From an uncultured Pseudomonadota bacterium (GTDB taxonomy: Bacteria; Pseudomonadota; Gammaproteobacteria; Burkholderiales; SG8-39): DNA of 64,000 nt. Position numbers and translations under genes: made by a program. Location of the stretch: NCBI GenBank assembly GCA_903829815.1, contig CAIKRR010000057.1, positions 40,682-104,681 on the forward strand, read 5' to 3'. How positions within the stretch are numbered: the stretch's first letter is position 1; each line of letters starts with the position of its first letter. This document shows positions 27,416 through 37,030 of this stretch, in pieces. The notes below the pieces were generated by a model that made no database searches, was not told where the DNA came from, and worked only from the letters and a program-made list of their open reading frames with translations.

Positions 27416-28130
27416 GATTGCAAGCCCTGCGCATGCCCGAAGGATACCTACCTTGCGAGCGACGGCCCGTCTCCGGTCAAGAGAGCTGCTTCGCGCCCCG
27501 CTCTCCAACCGGGTCAGGTCCTGCATCCTCGCCCTGATCACCCTGGTGACCATGGTGGGCGCCAGCGCACCCGCCCGAGCACTGGATTCGACGATACTCA
27601 TCTTCGGTGACAGCCTGTCGGCAGGATACGGGCTTGCGAGCGCAGAGGGTTGGGCATCGCTTCTGGAGGCACGGTTGCGCGAGGGCAAGTTGCCCTGGCG
27701 GGTGGTCAACGCGAGCGTGAGCGGTGAGACAAGCGCCGGTGGTGCTACACGCATCGATGCCGCGCTGCACGATCATCAACCGGCCATCGTGATCATCGAA
27801 CTGGGTGCCAACGACGGCTTGCGTGGGCTACCGGTCGCGCAGATGCAGGCCAATCTGGCCCGCATCATCGACGCATCACAGCGGATGCGCTCACGGGTTG
27901 TGCTCATCGGCATGCAGATGCCACCGAACTATGGCGCCCGTTACACCCAGGCTTTTGCCGCCAGTTATGCCGACCTTGCCGCGCGATCTCGCGTCGCGCT
28001 GGTGCCGTTCATGTTCGCCCGATTCGCCAACCGCCGCGAACTGATGCAGGCAGATGGCCTGCATCCCACGCGTGAGGCCCAGCCCCTCATTCTCGATACC
28101 GTGTGGCCGATTCTGCGGCCGCTTCTGTGA
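27414..28130 (+). CDS. tesA: Acyl-CoA thioesterase I / lysophospholipase L1 (SGNH hydrolase)
   Basis: A 238-residue periplasmic GDSL/SGNH esterase. GDSLSAGYG carries the catalytic serine (S67), GAND the oxyanion asparagine, and DGLHPT the Asp-His pair. A hydrophobic stretch ending SAPARA precedes the mature protein as a signal peptide, though the region before it is long and Arg-rich, so the true start may lie downstream of 27414. No other ATG precedes the hydrophobic core, so a GTG or TTG would be needed. E. coli has the same tesA/ybbA-ybbP divergent arrangement. The enzyme hydrolyses acyl thioesters and lysophospholipids. Confidence 0.92.
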   Translation: MIASPAHARRIPTLRATARLRSRELLRAPLSNRVRSCILALITLVTMVGASAPARALDSTILIFGDSLSAGYGLASAEGWASLLEARLREGKLPWRVVNASVSGETSAGGATRIDAALHDHQPAIVIIELGANDGLRGLPVAQMQANLARIIDASQRMRSRVVLIGMQMPPNYGARYTQAFAASYADLAARSRVALVPFMFARFANRRELMQADGLHPTREAQPLILDTVWPILRPLL

Positions 28131-28154
28131 CCGATTAGAATCGTTCCTTCACAA

Positions 28155-29234
28155 GTGAACTCGGGATGCCAGCGCGTGCGCTATCCGCAAACTGTCGGTG
28201 TGGATGCAATCGACGCGTTCAGCGAACTGATCGACGTGCGCTCGCCGGGCGAATTTGCCGAAGATCACCTGCCTGGTGCCATCAACTGCCCGGTGCTCGA
28301 TGATGCCGAGCGTGCCGAAGTCGGCACGATCAATGCGCAGGTTTCGCCGTTTGCCGCCAAGCGCCGTGGCGCGGCACTGGTGTCAGCCAATATCGCGCAC
28401 CACCTGGAACAGCGCTTCGCCGATCGGCCGCCCGAATGGCAACCGCTCATCTACTGCTGGCGCGGCGGCAAGCGCTCGCGCTCACTCGCACTGGTGCTGC
28501 ACGAAATCGGCTTCCGCCCAGCCCTGCTCGATGGCGGCTACAAGGCCTACCGACGCGCGGTGCGCGCCGATCTTGAAACACGGCCCTCGACCCTGCGCTT
28601 CAACGTTCTGTGCGGCGAGACCGGCAGCGCGAAGAGTCGGCTGCTTGAAGCCCTGGCTGCACGCGGCGAGCAGGTACTCGATCTGGAGGCGCTCGCCAAC
28701 CACCGCGGTTCGGTGCTTGGTGACATCACCCATTTGCCACAACCCAGCCAGCGCATGTTCGAGACCCGCCTGCGCGAGGCACTGCGCGGCTTGGCGCCCG
28801 AGCGTGTGGTGCATGTCGAGGCCGAGAGCCGAAAGATCGGGAACCTGCAGGTTCCCGATGCCCTGATCACGGCCATGCGGGCCTCGAACTGCCTGCGCAT
28901 CGACGTTGACCGCACGGCACGAGTGCGTTTCCTGCTGGCCGAGTACGCACACTTCGTGGCCGACACGTCAGCACTCGGCGAGCGCCTGGACTACCTGGTA
29001 GCCATGCACTCGCGCGAGCGCATCGAGCACTGGAAGGCGCAGGCCGCGGGCGGCGACAGCGCAGGTTTCGTCGCCGACATCCTCGAGACCCACTACGACC
29101 CGGCCTACCGGCGTTCAACCGATCGCAACTTCCCACACCTGGCCCAGGCGCCTCGCGTGCACCTGGCCGAACTGACACCGGCTGCGATCACAGCGGCCGC
29201 CGACTCGATCATCACGATCGGCGCTGGCCGCTGA
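28155..29234 (+). CDS. selU: tRNA 2-selenouridine/geranyl-2-thiouridine synthase
   Basis: A 359-residue two-domain enzyme (SelU/MnmH/YbbB). The rhodanese domain spans residues about 15-130 with the active-site C101 in IYCWRGGKRS; a P-loop domain follows with CGETGSAKS (about 153-161). It converts 2-thiouridine at the wobble base of Lys, Glu and Gln tRNAs to selenouridine, using selenophosphate. In E. coli the gene lies in the same ybb region as tesA and ybbA. The start is a GTG at 28155 without a strong ribosome-binding site; a second GTG seven codons later is possible. SelD is not in this window. Confidence 0.92.
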   Translation: MNSGCQRVRYPQTVGVDAIDAFSELIDVRSPGEFAEDHLPGAINCPVLDDAERAEVGTINAQVSPFAAKRRGAALVSANIAHHLEQRFADRPPEWQPLIYCWRGGKRSRSLALVLHEIGFRPALLDGGYKAYRRAVRADLETRPSTLRFNVLCGETGSAKSRLLEALAARGEQVLDLEALANHRGSVLGDITHLPQPSQRMFETRLREALRGLAPERVVHVEAESRKIGNLQVPDALITAMRASNCLRIDVDRTARVRFLLAEYAHFVADTSALGERLDYLVAMHSRERIEHWKAQAAGGDSAGFVADILETHYDPAYRRSTDRNFPHLAQAPRVHLAELTPAAITAAADSIITIGAGR

Positions 29235-29248
29235 GAGCCTGCCCCCAA

Positions 29249-30181
29249 TCAGTCATCGATCGGCCCGAGCAGTACCGCGACGTGACGTGCAACGCAGCGA
29301 CCGAGCGCGGCCAGGTCGTAGCCACCTTCGAGCATCGACACCAGACGTCCCCCGGCATGGGTGGCTGCCACGGCCATGAGTTGCCGTGTAACCCAGGTGT
29401 AGTCCTCGTCGGAAAAGGTGAGACCGGCCAGTGCGTCATCTCGATGGGCATCGAAACCGGCCGAGACAAGCACCAGTTGCGGTGCAAACGCATCGAGCGC
29501 CGGCAACCAGGCGTGCTCGACCGCCTGCCTGAAGGCCTGCGATCCCAGGCCAGCAGCGATCGGCACGTTGAGCATGTTGTCACCGGCAGGCACGACACCG
29601 CTGCCAGGGTAATAGGGATGCTGAAAGCTGCCCACCATCAGCACACGGGGGTCACCCGCCAGAATGTCCTCGGTGCCATTGCCATGATGGACATCGAAGT
29701 CGACAATCGCGACCCGCTCGAGTCCATGCGCCTCGAGCGCGTGCAAGGCTGCGATGGCCACATTGTTGAAAATGCAAAAACCCATGGCCCGGGAATGGCA
29801 GGCATGGTGGCCCGGCGGGCGAATGCTGCAGAACGCGTTGTCCAGGTCACCGCCCAGCACCTGATCGACCGCCAGCACAGCGGCACCGGCTGCATGCAGA
29901 CTGGCCGAGAGCGTCCACGGGTTCATCGCGGTATCGGGGTCCAGATGGACGAGACCCGAGGCTGGCGCAGCGGCCCGGATCGTCGCTACGTGATTGGCCG
30001 AATGCGCCCGCTCGAGGTGTTCATCCGTTGCACTGGGCGCCTCAAAGCGCGCCAGGCGCGCCATCAGACCGGCGCTCTCGAGTGCCTTTTCAATCGCGCG
30101 CAAGCGCGCCGGGCTCTCCGGATGAAAGCTGCCCATGTCATGACCCGCACAGTCTTGATGCGTAATGAATCCGGTCGTCAT
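29249..30181 (-). CDS. Histone deacetylase-family protein (acetylpolyamine/acetoin amidohydrolase-like)
   Basis: A 310-residue arginase/deacetylase-fold metalloenzyme. RPPGHHA carries the active-site histidine pair, VDFDVHHGNGTEDIL the zinc-binding Asp and His, and SAGFDAHRDD the remaining zinc Asp. Bacterial members deacetylate polyamines, acetoin or unknown amides in the cytoplasm. It converges on selU with a 14-bp gap and diverges from the MoxR operon. The class II-like residues make an HDAH-type deacetylase as likely as an acetylpolyamine one. Confidence 0.9.
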   Translation of the reverse strand: MTTGFITHQDCAGHDMGSFHPESPARLRAIEKALESAGLMARLARFEAPSATDEHLERAHSANHVATIRAAAPASGLVHLDPDTAMNPWTLSASLHAAGAAVLAVDQVLGGDLDNAFCSIRPPGHHACHSRAMGFCIFNNVAIAALHALEAHGLERVAIVDFDVHHGNGTEDILAGDPRVLMVGSFQHPYYPGSGVVPAGDNMLNVPIAAGLGSQAFRQAVEHAWLPALDAFAPQLVLVSAGFDAHRDDALAGLTFSDEDYTWVTRQLMAVAATHAGGRLVSMLEGGYDLAALGRCVARHVAVLLGPIDD

Positions 30182-30343
30182 CGTTTCCTCTCCGTTGCGT
30201 GGCGCAGGTCACGAACGCGCAGCGCCCGACGCCGTATCATGGCCACCGCATGATGGTGACCGTACCCTCGCGACCCGTATGATATCGGTCGTACGGCGTC
30301 AGGCCCCCCACCGATGGGGGCCGACGCAAACGAGAAAACGACA

Positions 30344-31267
30344 ATGGCCCTGCTCGACTCACCGCTTCGACGCATCATCGAGGCTGTCAACGACGTGCTC
30401 CTTGGCAAGGATCACTCGGTGCGCCTCGCCCTGTCTTGCCTCCTGGCCGGTGGGCATCTGCTCATCGAGGACATCCCTGGGGTTGGCAAGACCACCCTTG
30501 CGCAGGTGCTCGCCCGCGCGCTGGGGCTCGATTACCGACGCATCCAGTTCACCAGCGATCTGCTGCCGGCCGATGTCATCGGCGTGTCGGTCTTCCAGCG
30601 CGAACAGGCCACGTTCAGGTTCCACGCAGGGCCGGTGTTCAGCCAGGTGCTGCTTGCCGACGAAATCAACCGCGGCACGCCGCGCACGCAAAGCGCCCTG
30701 CTCGAGGCGATGGAAGAAGGCCAGGTCACGGTGGATGGCACGACCCATCCTCTGCCAAAACCCTTTCTGGTAATCGCCACCCAAAACCCGATCGACCAGA
30801 TCGGCACCTTCGCGCTGCCCGAATCGCAGCTCGATCGATTCCTGATGAGACTGACGCTGGGCTATCCAGACCCTGCGGCCGAACGCGCCCTGCTCGCGGG
30901 TGACGATCGCCGAGCGCTGCTTGCAGCCTTCGCACCGGTGGCATCGGCCGAGCAACTGCTCGGCTGGCGCAAGACCGTGCATGCGGTGCATGCCTCACCG
31001 GCGCTCATCGACTACGTCCAGACACTGGCTGGTGAGTCACGCCGTTGCGGCCTGTTCGAGACGGGGCTCTCGCCGCGCGGCACCATCGCCTTGTTGAACG
31101 CCGCCCGGTCCTGGGCCTTTCTTCATGCCGATCACAAAGTGACACCCGAACATGTACAGGCGGTATTCACCGCGGTGGCCGGACATCGTCTGCGTCCTCG
31201 CAACACCCTGGGCGATGACCCGGCCTTGCTGCTCAGGCGCCTGGTCGACAGCGTGCCACTGCGCTGA
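30344..31267 (+). CDS. MoxR-family AAA+ ATPase
   Basis: A 307-residue AAA+ protein with Walker A GVGKTT at 46-51, the family signature GRIQ-like YRRIQFTSDLLPADVIG, Walker B ADEINR and the sensor segment ATQNPIDQIG. MoxR proteins are chaperone-like ATPases that, with DUF58 and transglutaminase partners, are linked to envelope or metal-centre maturation. It is the first gene of a four-gene operon with DUF58, TgpA-like and MltB genes. The ATG at 30344 is preferred over one at 30314, which lies inside a leader hairpin. Confidence 0.92.
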   Translation: MALLDSPLRRIIEAVNDVLLGKDHSVRLALSCLLAGGHLLIEDIPGVGKTTLAQVLARALGLDYRRIQFTSDLLPADVIGVSVFQREQATFRFHAGPVFSQVLLADEINRGTPRTQSALLEAMEEGQVTVDGTTHPLPKPFLVIATQNPIDQIGTFALPESQLDRFLMRLTLGYPDPAAERALLAGDDRRALLAAFAPVASAEQLLGWRKTVHAVHASPALIDYVQTLAGESRRCGLFETGLSPRGTIALLNAARSWAFLHADHKVTPEHVQAVFTAVAGHRLRPRNTLGDDPALLLRRLVDSVPLR

Positions 31268-31279
31268 CCGGGCAGGCCT

Positions 31280-32251
31280 GTGACGGCACCTCGCAGCCTG
31301 CCGCCCGCTTTCATCCGTCGACTGCTGTCGATGCCCGAGCGCAGCGAGCCCGAACCGATCAGGATCGGACAGCGACGCGTGTACATCCTGCCCACCGGAC
31401 CGGGTCTGGTGTTTGGCGCTTGCGTGGCCGTCATGCTGCTTGGATCGGTCAACTATGCGCTCTCGCTTGCCTACATGCTCACATTCCTGCTGGCCGCAAC
31501 CGGATTGGTGGCGAGCGTTCACACCTTTCGAAATCTGGCCTGGCTCTCGGTGAGGGCAATGCCCTCAAACCCCGTGTTTGCAGGCGGAACCGCGCGTTTC
31601 ACGCTGCAGGTCGACAACCCGGGATCGCGTGACCGATACTCGATCAGGGCGCAACTTGAGCAGGCGGTCGCGCTGACTGATCTGCCACGCCAGTCGGTGA
31701 CGAGCATCACACTGGACATCCCCGCGCGGCATCGCGGTTGGCAAAGCGCCGGGCCTTTCACCCTCGAGACCCGCTATCCCCTGGGTCTGTTTCGTGCATG
31801 GGCAGTGTTACGCCCGACAGCGCGCGTGCTGGTCTATCCCCGCCCACGCACGAGACCGCTGCCACAGGCAAGCACCGCCGCCGCAGAGGCTGCTTCGAGA
31901 TCACGCGGGCCGGGCCAGGATGAGGTGGCCGACCTGCGCCCCTACCGCGAGGGCGACGCGCTCAGCCATGTTGCGTGGAAGTCACTGGCACGCGGCGACC
32001 TGCTCTTCACCCGAGTGCTCGACGCCACCCAGTCGACCCAGGCCTGGATCGACTGGGTGGATTTGCCAGCCGACATCGGTACGGAGGACCGGCTGGAATA
32101 CCTGAGCGGCTGGGTGATCGAGTTGCAGGATAAGGGTGCCACCTTCGGACTGCGATTGCCAGGAACGGTCATCGAACCGGCCAGTGGCCTGGCGCATGTC
32201 GCGCGCTGTCTGGAGCGACTCGCGCTCTTTCCCGACAACAGGAACCCATGA
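31280..32251 (+). CDS. DUF58 domain-containing membrane protein
   Basis: A 323-residue protein with two transmembrane helices near residues 41-80 (GLVFGACVAVMLLG and MLTFLLAATGLVAS) and a cytoplasmic C-terminal DUF58/vWA-like domain containing the family motif EVADLRPYREGDALSHVAWK. DUF58 proteins are the usual partners of MoxR ATPases. The start is GTG at 31280, 12 bp after the moxR gene, and its stop overlaps the next gene by ATGA. Confidence 0.9.
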   Translation: MTAPRSLPPAFIRRLLSMPERSEPEPIRIGQRRVYILPTGPGLVFGACVAVMLLGSVNYALSLAYMLTFLLAATGLVASVHTFRNLAWLSVRAMPSNPVFAGGTARFTLQVDNPGSRDRYSIRAQLEQAVALTDLPRQSVTSITLDIPARHRGWQSAGPFTLETRYPLGLFRAWAVLRPTARVLVYPRPRTRPLPQASTAAAEAASRSRGPGQDEVADLRPYREGDALSHVAWKSLARGDLLFTRVLDATQSTQAWIDWVDLPADIGTEDRLEYLSGWVIELQDKGATFGLRLPGTVIEPASGLAHVARCLERLALFPDNRNP

Positions 32252-34242
32252 CGCGACGGCCCGACCCGCACGGCCTGGCGCAGGCCGACGCTGCACTGCC
32301 CGACCGCCCTGCCGGTATGCTGCTCGCAGGTGCCGGGGCAAGCCTGCTCCCCCATCTGGGGCATCTGCCTCCCCTGCTCAGCATGGCCGCTTTCGCCATG
32401 CTGTTCTGGCGCGGACTGATGCAATGGCGACCGGGCCTGCGCCCGCCGCGCATGCTGCTGTTGCCGCTCATGCTGGCAGGTCTGGCTGGCGTGGTCGTAT
32501 CGGACCAGCGGCTGCTCAGCCGCGATGCGGGCGTGAGCGTGCTGGCCGTCTTTCTCGGTCTCAAGCTGCTCGAGACGCGCGCCCTGCGTGATGTACAGGT
32601 GGTGGCCTGTTTGTGCTTCTTTCTCGTGCTAACCGCCTTCATGTACGACCAGAGCCCACGGGTCGCAGGCCTGGCGCTCGTTGCCCTGTGGGTGCTCCTT
32701 GCCGCCCTGATCGGATTCCAGGCCAGCGCCAGACACACCGCAAGCACCCTGCGCGAAGCCGCCCTCATGCTGGTCCAGGCGGCTCCGGTGATGGTGGTCC
32801 TCTTCGTTCTCTTTCCCCGCGTGAGCACGCCGCTCTGGGGCCTGGGCGCTCAGACCGGTCGCGGAGTGACCGTTCTGACCGAGACGATGCAACCCGGTTC
32901 GATCGGCGAACTCACCCGCTCCGACTCAATCGTGTTGCGGGCACGCTTTGACGGAACGCCACCCTCACGCAGCAGCCTCTACTGGCGGGGCCCGGTCCTC
33001 GAGCAGTTCGATGGCATCGCCTGGTCGGCCGATGGGTCCGGGCTGCATGACCCGGGTACCGTCAAGATGCGCTCGGAGGGGCCCACCGTCGACTACGAGG
33101 TGACGCTCGAACCGCACGGCCAGCACTGGGTATTCGCGATCGAGTTGCCCACTGCAGCGCCAACCGACACCGACTACCTGCCCGACTACCGCCTCACCCG
33201 ACGCGATCGGATCACCGAGCGGGTTCGCTACCGCGTAAGTTCAAGCCGCGCCTACGAGGCGATTCACGAAGCCTCGCCCCGCACCCTGCGACGGCTGACC
33301 TACCTGCCAGCAACCAGCAATCCACGCCTGACCAAACTGGCACGGACCTGGCTCGCCGAAGGCATCGGTGATCGAGCCTTCGTCGCACGAGCCATTGCGT
33401 TCTTTCGCGAGCAGGGACTGACCTACACCCTCACCCCGCCGACCAGCACCAGCGAGCATTCTGCTGATGCCTTCGTCTTCGAGAGTCGAGCCGGATTCTG
33501 CGAACACTTCGCTTCGGCATTCACGGTGCTGATGCGGGCGGGCGGTATTCCGGCTCGAGTGGTCACTGGCTACCAGGGGGGTGAAATCAACCCGGTCGAC
33601 AACTACCTTGAAGTGCGTCAGGACGACGCGCACGCCTGGACCGAAGTGCTGCTCGACAGCCGGTGGCAGCGAATCGACCCAACCGCGATCGCGCAACCCC
33701 TGCGCATCGAGGAGGGCATGGCGCGCGCAGTGCCACCGGGCGACCCCTTGCCGTTCTTCGGGCAGCGGGCCTTCTCGCATCTGGCGCGCTGGCGCAACCA
33801 CTGGGACGCATTGGGCAACGGATGGAACCAGCATGTGCTGGGTTTTGACCGCGCCCGCCAGAGCACGCTGATGACACGCTTCGGACTGGCCGGCATCGAC
33901 GAGACCCGCCTCGCAGCGCTGATGATGGCCGCGGCAGGCATCGTGCTGGCACTCGTCGTGCTGCCCTTGATCATCCCGGCCCTGCGCCTGCCCGGGCGCA
34001 GCGACCCCGCACACCGACTGTGGCTGCGATTCTGTGCCCGCATGGCCCGCCTGGGGCTTGAGCGCGCACCCAGCGAAGGCGCCGAGGCCTTTACCTGCCG
34101 CATTGCAAAGGCGCGTCCCGAACTGGCACCCCAGGTGATCGAGATCGGGCGGATCTACAATGAGCTCAGGTACGGCGTGAGTACCCGAACACCAGAACGC
34201 CTGCGCAGACTGCGCCAGTGCATCGCCCGACTACGACCATGA
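32248..34242 (+). CDS. TgpA-like transglutaminase (DUF3488 plus transglutaminase domain)
   Basis: A 664-residue inner-membrane protein. About six hydrophobic helices in residues 20-180 form the DUF3488 part, followed by a periplasmic transglutaminase-like core with triad C418 (GFCEHFASAF), H462 (DDAHAWTE) and D477 (QRIDPTA), then another transmembrane helix near 550-575 and a cytoplasmic tail. Pseudomonas aeruginosa TgpA has this architecture and is essential there. ATGA overlaps at both ends couple it to DUF58 and mltB. Confidence 0.92.
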   Translation: MTRRPDPHGLAQADAALPDRPAGMLLAGAGASLLPHLGHLPPLLSMAAFAMLFWRGLMQWRPGLRPPRMLLLPLMLAGLAGVVVSDQRLLSRDAGVSVLAVFLGLKLLETRALRDVQVVACLCFFLVLTAFMYDQSPRVAGLALVALWVLLAALIGFQASARHTASTLREAALMLVQAAPVMVVLFVLFPRVSTPLWGLGAQTGRGVTVLTETMQPGSIGELTRSDSIVLRARFDGTPPSRSSLYWRGPVLEQFDGIAWSADGSGLHDPGTVKMRSEGPTVDYEVTLEPHGQHWVFAIELPTAAPTDTDYLPDYRLTRRDRITERVRYRVSSSRAYEAIHEASPRTLRRLTYLPATSNPRLTKLARTWLAEGIGDRAFVARAIAFFREQGLTYTLTPPTSTSEHSADAFVFESRAGFCEHFASAFTVLMRAGGIPARVVTGYQGGEINPVDNYLEVRQDDAHAWTEVLLDSRWQRIDPTAIAQPLRIEEGMARAVPPGDPLPFFGQRAFSHLARWRNHWDALGNGWNQHVLGFDRARQSTLMTRFGLAGIDETRLAALMMAAAGIVLALVVLPLIIPALRLPGRSDPAHRLWLRFCARMARLGLERAPSEGAEAFTCRIAKARPELAPQVIEIGRIYNELRYGVSTRTPERLRRLRQCIARLRP

Positions 34243-35378
34243 GCTCGCCCATGCGCGATCTGCCTTCACTGACACTGACACTGGCACTGGCGCTGGCGCT
34301 GACATCGCATGCGCAGGCAGCGCCGGAAAAAGCGTCATCAAACAGTGCGCAATCCAGCGTGGAGACCACCACAGCGCCTGCTTCGCAGGCCACCGCGCAG
34401 CCCGATGCAGCAGCAGAACCGGACAGCTACGCCAGCCGCCCTGAAGTACGCAACTTTGCCCTGGCGATTGCACAGCGACACGGTCTGGAGGCAGGCGCCC
34501 TGCTTGCACTACTGGGCGAAGCACAAGCACAGCCGGGGATCATCCGTCTGATGGACAGGCACGTTACCGGCGAGCCCTCCTGGGCCGGCTACAAGAAGCG
34601 TTTTGTCAACGCCCGGCGAATCAGGGACGGCGTGTCGTTCATGGCAAGCCACGAAGCTGCGCTGGCTCGCGCTGTCCAGACCTGGGGCGTCCCGGCCAGC
34701 ATCATCAGCGCCATCATCGGCGTCGAAACCGGCTATGGGCGCAATACCGGTTCATACCGGGTGCTGGATGCCCTCACGACGCTTGCCTTCGATTACCCGC
34801 GCCGCGGCGCATTCTTCCGCGAGCAACTCGAAGACTTCCTCGTACATGTCAACGAAGACCAGCTCGACGCCCGCACGATGCGCGGGTCGTATGCCGGTGC
34901 CATCGGCATTCCACAATTCATGCCCGGCAGCATCCGGCGCTGGGGGGTCGACTTCGATCAGGATGGTCACCGCGATCTCATCACCAGCGCAACCGATGCC
35001 ATCGGAAGCGTGGCGCACTACCTGCAGGGGCATGGCTGGCAAGCCGGCGCGGCAACCGGCTGGTGGGCTCGATCCCGAGGCGAACAGTGGCAGTCGCAGG
35101 TCTCCAGCCGCTTCGAGCCCGATCACACCATCGCCGAACTGGCCCGCCTCGGGGTGGTTGCACAGGCGCCCGCGAAGCCCGCGCCCGAGACCCGAGTGGC
35201 CCTCGTAGCCTTTCAATCACCCGCTGACCCGGTAGGGCTCTACCTCGCCACCACGAATTTCCAGGCCATTACGCGATACAACCGGTCCAGCTTCTATGCG
35301 ATGGCCGTGATCGAGCTGGCTGCAGCCATCGAGGCCGAACGGCGGCAGTCGGTGACAAAGGCGTCTGCAGGCCGCTAG
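34239..35378 (+). CDS. mltB: Membrane-bound lytic murein transglycosylase B
   Basis: A 379-residue periplasmic enzyme that cleaves peptidoglycan glycan strands, forming 1,6-anhydromuramyl ends. The catalytic glutamate lies in GVETGYGRNTG; LDALTTLAFDYPRR, GSYAGAIGIPQFMPGS and DQDGHRDL match E. coli MltB closely. The signal peptide ends near SHAQAAP, with no lipobox cysteine, so it is probably soluble rather than a lipoprotein. A Ser/Thr/Ala-rich linker of about 50 residues follows. The start ATG overlaps the transglutaminase stop (ATGA), making it the last gene of the MoxR operon. Confidence 0.93.
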   Translation: MSSPMRDLPSLTLTLALALALTSHAQAAPEKASSNSAQSSVETTTAPASQATAQPDAAAEPDSYASRPEVRNFALAIAQRHGLEAGALLALLGEAQAQPGIIRLMDRHVTGEPSWAGYKKRFVNARRIRDGVSFMASHEAALARAVQTWGVPASIISAIIGVETGYGRNTGSYRVLDALTTLAFDYPRRGAFFREQLEDFLVHVNEDQLDARTMRGSYAGAIGIPQFMPGSIRRWGVDFDQDGHRDLITSATDAIGSVAHYLQGHGWQAGAATGWWARSRGEQWQSQVSSRFEPDHTIAELARLGVVAQAPAKPAPETRVALVAFQSPADPVGLYLATTNFQAITRYNRSSFYAMAVIELAAAIEAERRQSVTKASAGR

Positions 35379-35401
35379 ATCGCCAGAGGCGCGTGCAGCA
35401 A

Positions 35402-36355
35402 CTAGTCGCGCGCAGGCAGATACTGCAAGGGGTCGATCGAGGTTCCCTGACGGCGTATCTCGAAGTGCAACTTGGGCCGATTCGCGTCGGTGTGCCCCAC
35501 TTCGGCAATCTTCTGGGCAGACCGCACGACATCGCCCTGCTTCACCAGCAGACGACTGTTGTGGGCATACACCGATATGAAGCTGTCGTTGTGCTTGACG
35601 ATCAGCAACTGGCCGTAGCCGCGAATACCCGCGCCGGCGTAGAGCACGGTACCGCCGGCCGCAGCCAGTACCGGGTCACCTTCATTGGCGGCAATGGCTA
35701 TGCCGCGGCTGCCGGCTTCGAACCGCTCGATCAGACGACCCTTCACGGGCCAGGCGAACTCCGGGCGCTCGGCCACCGGCTCGGGCGCAGGCCGGGCCAC
35801 CACAGGCCTCGGGTCGACAGGCCTGGCCACCGCAGCGCCAGCCTCGGGGGCGGCTGTTTCAGGCGCCTGACGTGTTGCCCCCTGCATCAGCGCGAGATTC
35901 TCTTCAGACCAAGGCAGTTTGTAGCCCCGCGGCTCGCTCTTTACCGCTGTTGCAGCATCAGCCACTGTTGCGGCACTGCGGTCGGCGCTGCCAGTGCCTG
36001 GGCCCCCCGCAGGAGCGGCAGGCCCCGGAGACACTGCAAGGGCGGGCGAGTTGCCCCTGGCCGCCGCTGGGCGAGACTCGATCGGGCGAGACTCGATGGA
36101 CCCCACCCCGGCAACCGGATTGACCTGTACGGCTGGCGCCGCCTGAGCAGCGGAAGGACCGGCATTGGACGCAGTGCCCGTGCCCGACGCAGCCCCCGAA
36201 CGCACCGGGGAACGTGGCGCCTGGGGGCCCCCCTGGGGTGCGGATTGAGGGGCAGCCTGAGCCGCCACCACAGAGCCACGATCAAGCACCGGGGCCGGAC
36301 GCGAAGAGGAGCAAGCGCCCGCAACCAGCACGGCGAGAACGACGAGTCGTCTCAT
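35402..36355 (-). CDS. nlpD: NlpD-like lipoprotein with degenerate M23 (LytM) domain, no LysM
   Basis: A 317-residue lipoprotein. The signal peptide [12 protein letters not shown] ends in a lipobox with C15. The C-terminal LytM domain (about 205-317) includes [33 protein letters not shown] and [19 protein letters not shown], as in NlpD. The metal ligands are missing (GIAIAA replaces the His/Asp region), so like E. coli NlpD it should activate an amidase rather than cut peptidoglycan itself. The LysM domain expected between is replaced by about 150 residues rich in Ala, Pro, Val and Gly. It is the last gene of surE-pcm-nlpD, coupled by ATGA to pcm. Confidence 0.88.
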   Translation of the reverse strand: MRRLVVLAVLVAGACSSSRPAPVLDRGSVVAAQAAPQSAPQGGPQAPRSPVRSGAASGTGTASNAGPSAAQAAPAVQVNPVAGVGSIESRPIESRPAAARGNSPALAVSPGPAAPAGGPGTGSADRSAATVADAATAVKSEPRGYKLPWSEENLALMQGATRQAPETAAPEAGAAVARPVDPRPVVARPAPEPVAERPEFAWPVKGRLIERFEAGSRGIAIAANEGDPVLAAAGGTVLYAGAGIRGYGQLLIVKHNDSFISVYAHNSRLLVKQGDVVRSAQKIAEVGHTDANRPKLHFEIRRQGTSIDPLQYLPARD

Positions 36356-37017
36356 CGCTTCCCGATGCGCATGGGCACGAATCGCACCGGCTCGAGCACG
36401 GTTTCAACCAGCCCCCGATCGCGCCGCTCGATGAGGATGAGACGCTGCTCCTCGAGGCCCACCGGGACAATCAGGCGGCCACCGGGCGCCAGCTGGCGCG
36501 TGAGTTCGACCGGCATCTCGGGCGCAGCGGCTGCCACCACGATGGCATCGAAGGGCGCAGCCTCGAGCAGGCCCTTGTAGCCATCGCCGTAGGCAAGCCG
36601 CAGATTGGGAATACGCAATGGACGCAAGTTGGTGCGCGCGATCTCGAGCAGCGCCGCAATGCGCTCGATCGAGTAGACCTGGGTGGCGATATGCGAAAGC
36701 ACGGCAGCCTGATAGCCACAACCCGTACCGACCTCGAGAACCCGCTCCAGATCACGCCCTGCGCGCACGGTCTCGAGCATGCGGGCTATCACCAGCGGCT
36801 GCGAGATGGTCTGCTCGAACCCGATGGGCAACGCAGCATCCTCGTAGGCGCGGCTGGCAAACCCCTCATCGACAAAGAGGTGGCGTGGCACTTCCGACAT
36901 CGCGGCGAGCACGCGCTCGTCACGAACGCCTCGCTCGCGCAATCGCGACACCATGCGATCGCGGGTGCGCTGGGAGGTCAGTCCAACGCCTCGTGTGGCT
37001 GCCGGCAGGAGACTCAC
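36352..37017 (-). CDS. pcm: Protein-L-isoaspartate O-methyltransferase
   Basis: A 221-residue SAM-dependent enzyme that repairs isoaspartyl residues in aged proteins. [19 protein letters not shown] is the SAM-binding motif I (GTGSGYQ in most homologues); [18 protein letters not shown] is a PCMT hallmark and VPVGLEEQ is near the C-terminus. The start is a GTG at 37017, 14 bp after the surE stop. The surE-pcm-nlpD order is conserved in proteobacteria. Confidence 0.94.
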   Translation of the reverse strand: MSLLPAATRGVGLTSQRTRDRMVSRLRERGVRDERVLAAMSEVPRHLFVDEGFASRAYEDAALPIGFEQTISQPLVIARMLETVRAGRDLERVLEVGTGCGYQAAVLSHIATQVYSIERIAALLEIARTNLRPLRIPNLRLAYGDGYKGLLEAAPFDAIVVAAAAPEMPVELTRQLAPGGRLIVPVGLEEQRLILIERRDRGLVETVLEPVRFVPMRIGKR

Positions 37018-37030
37018 GCGGCCGACCCGC

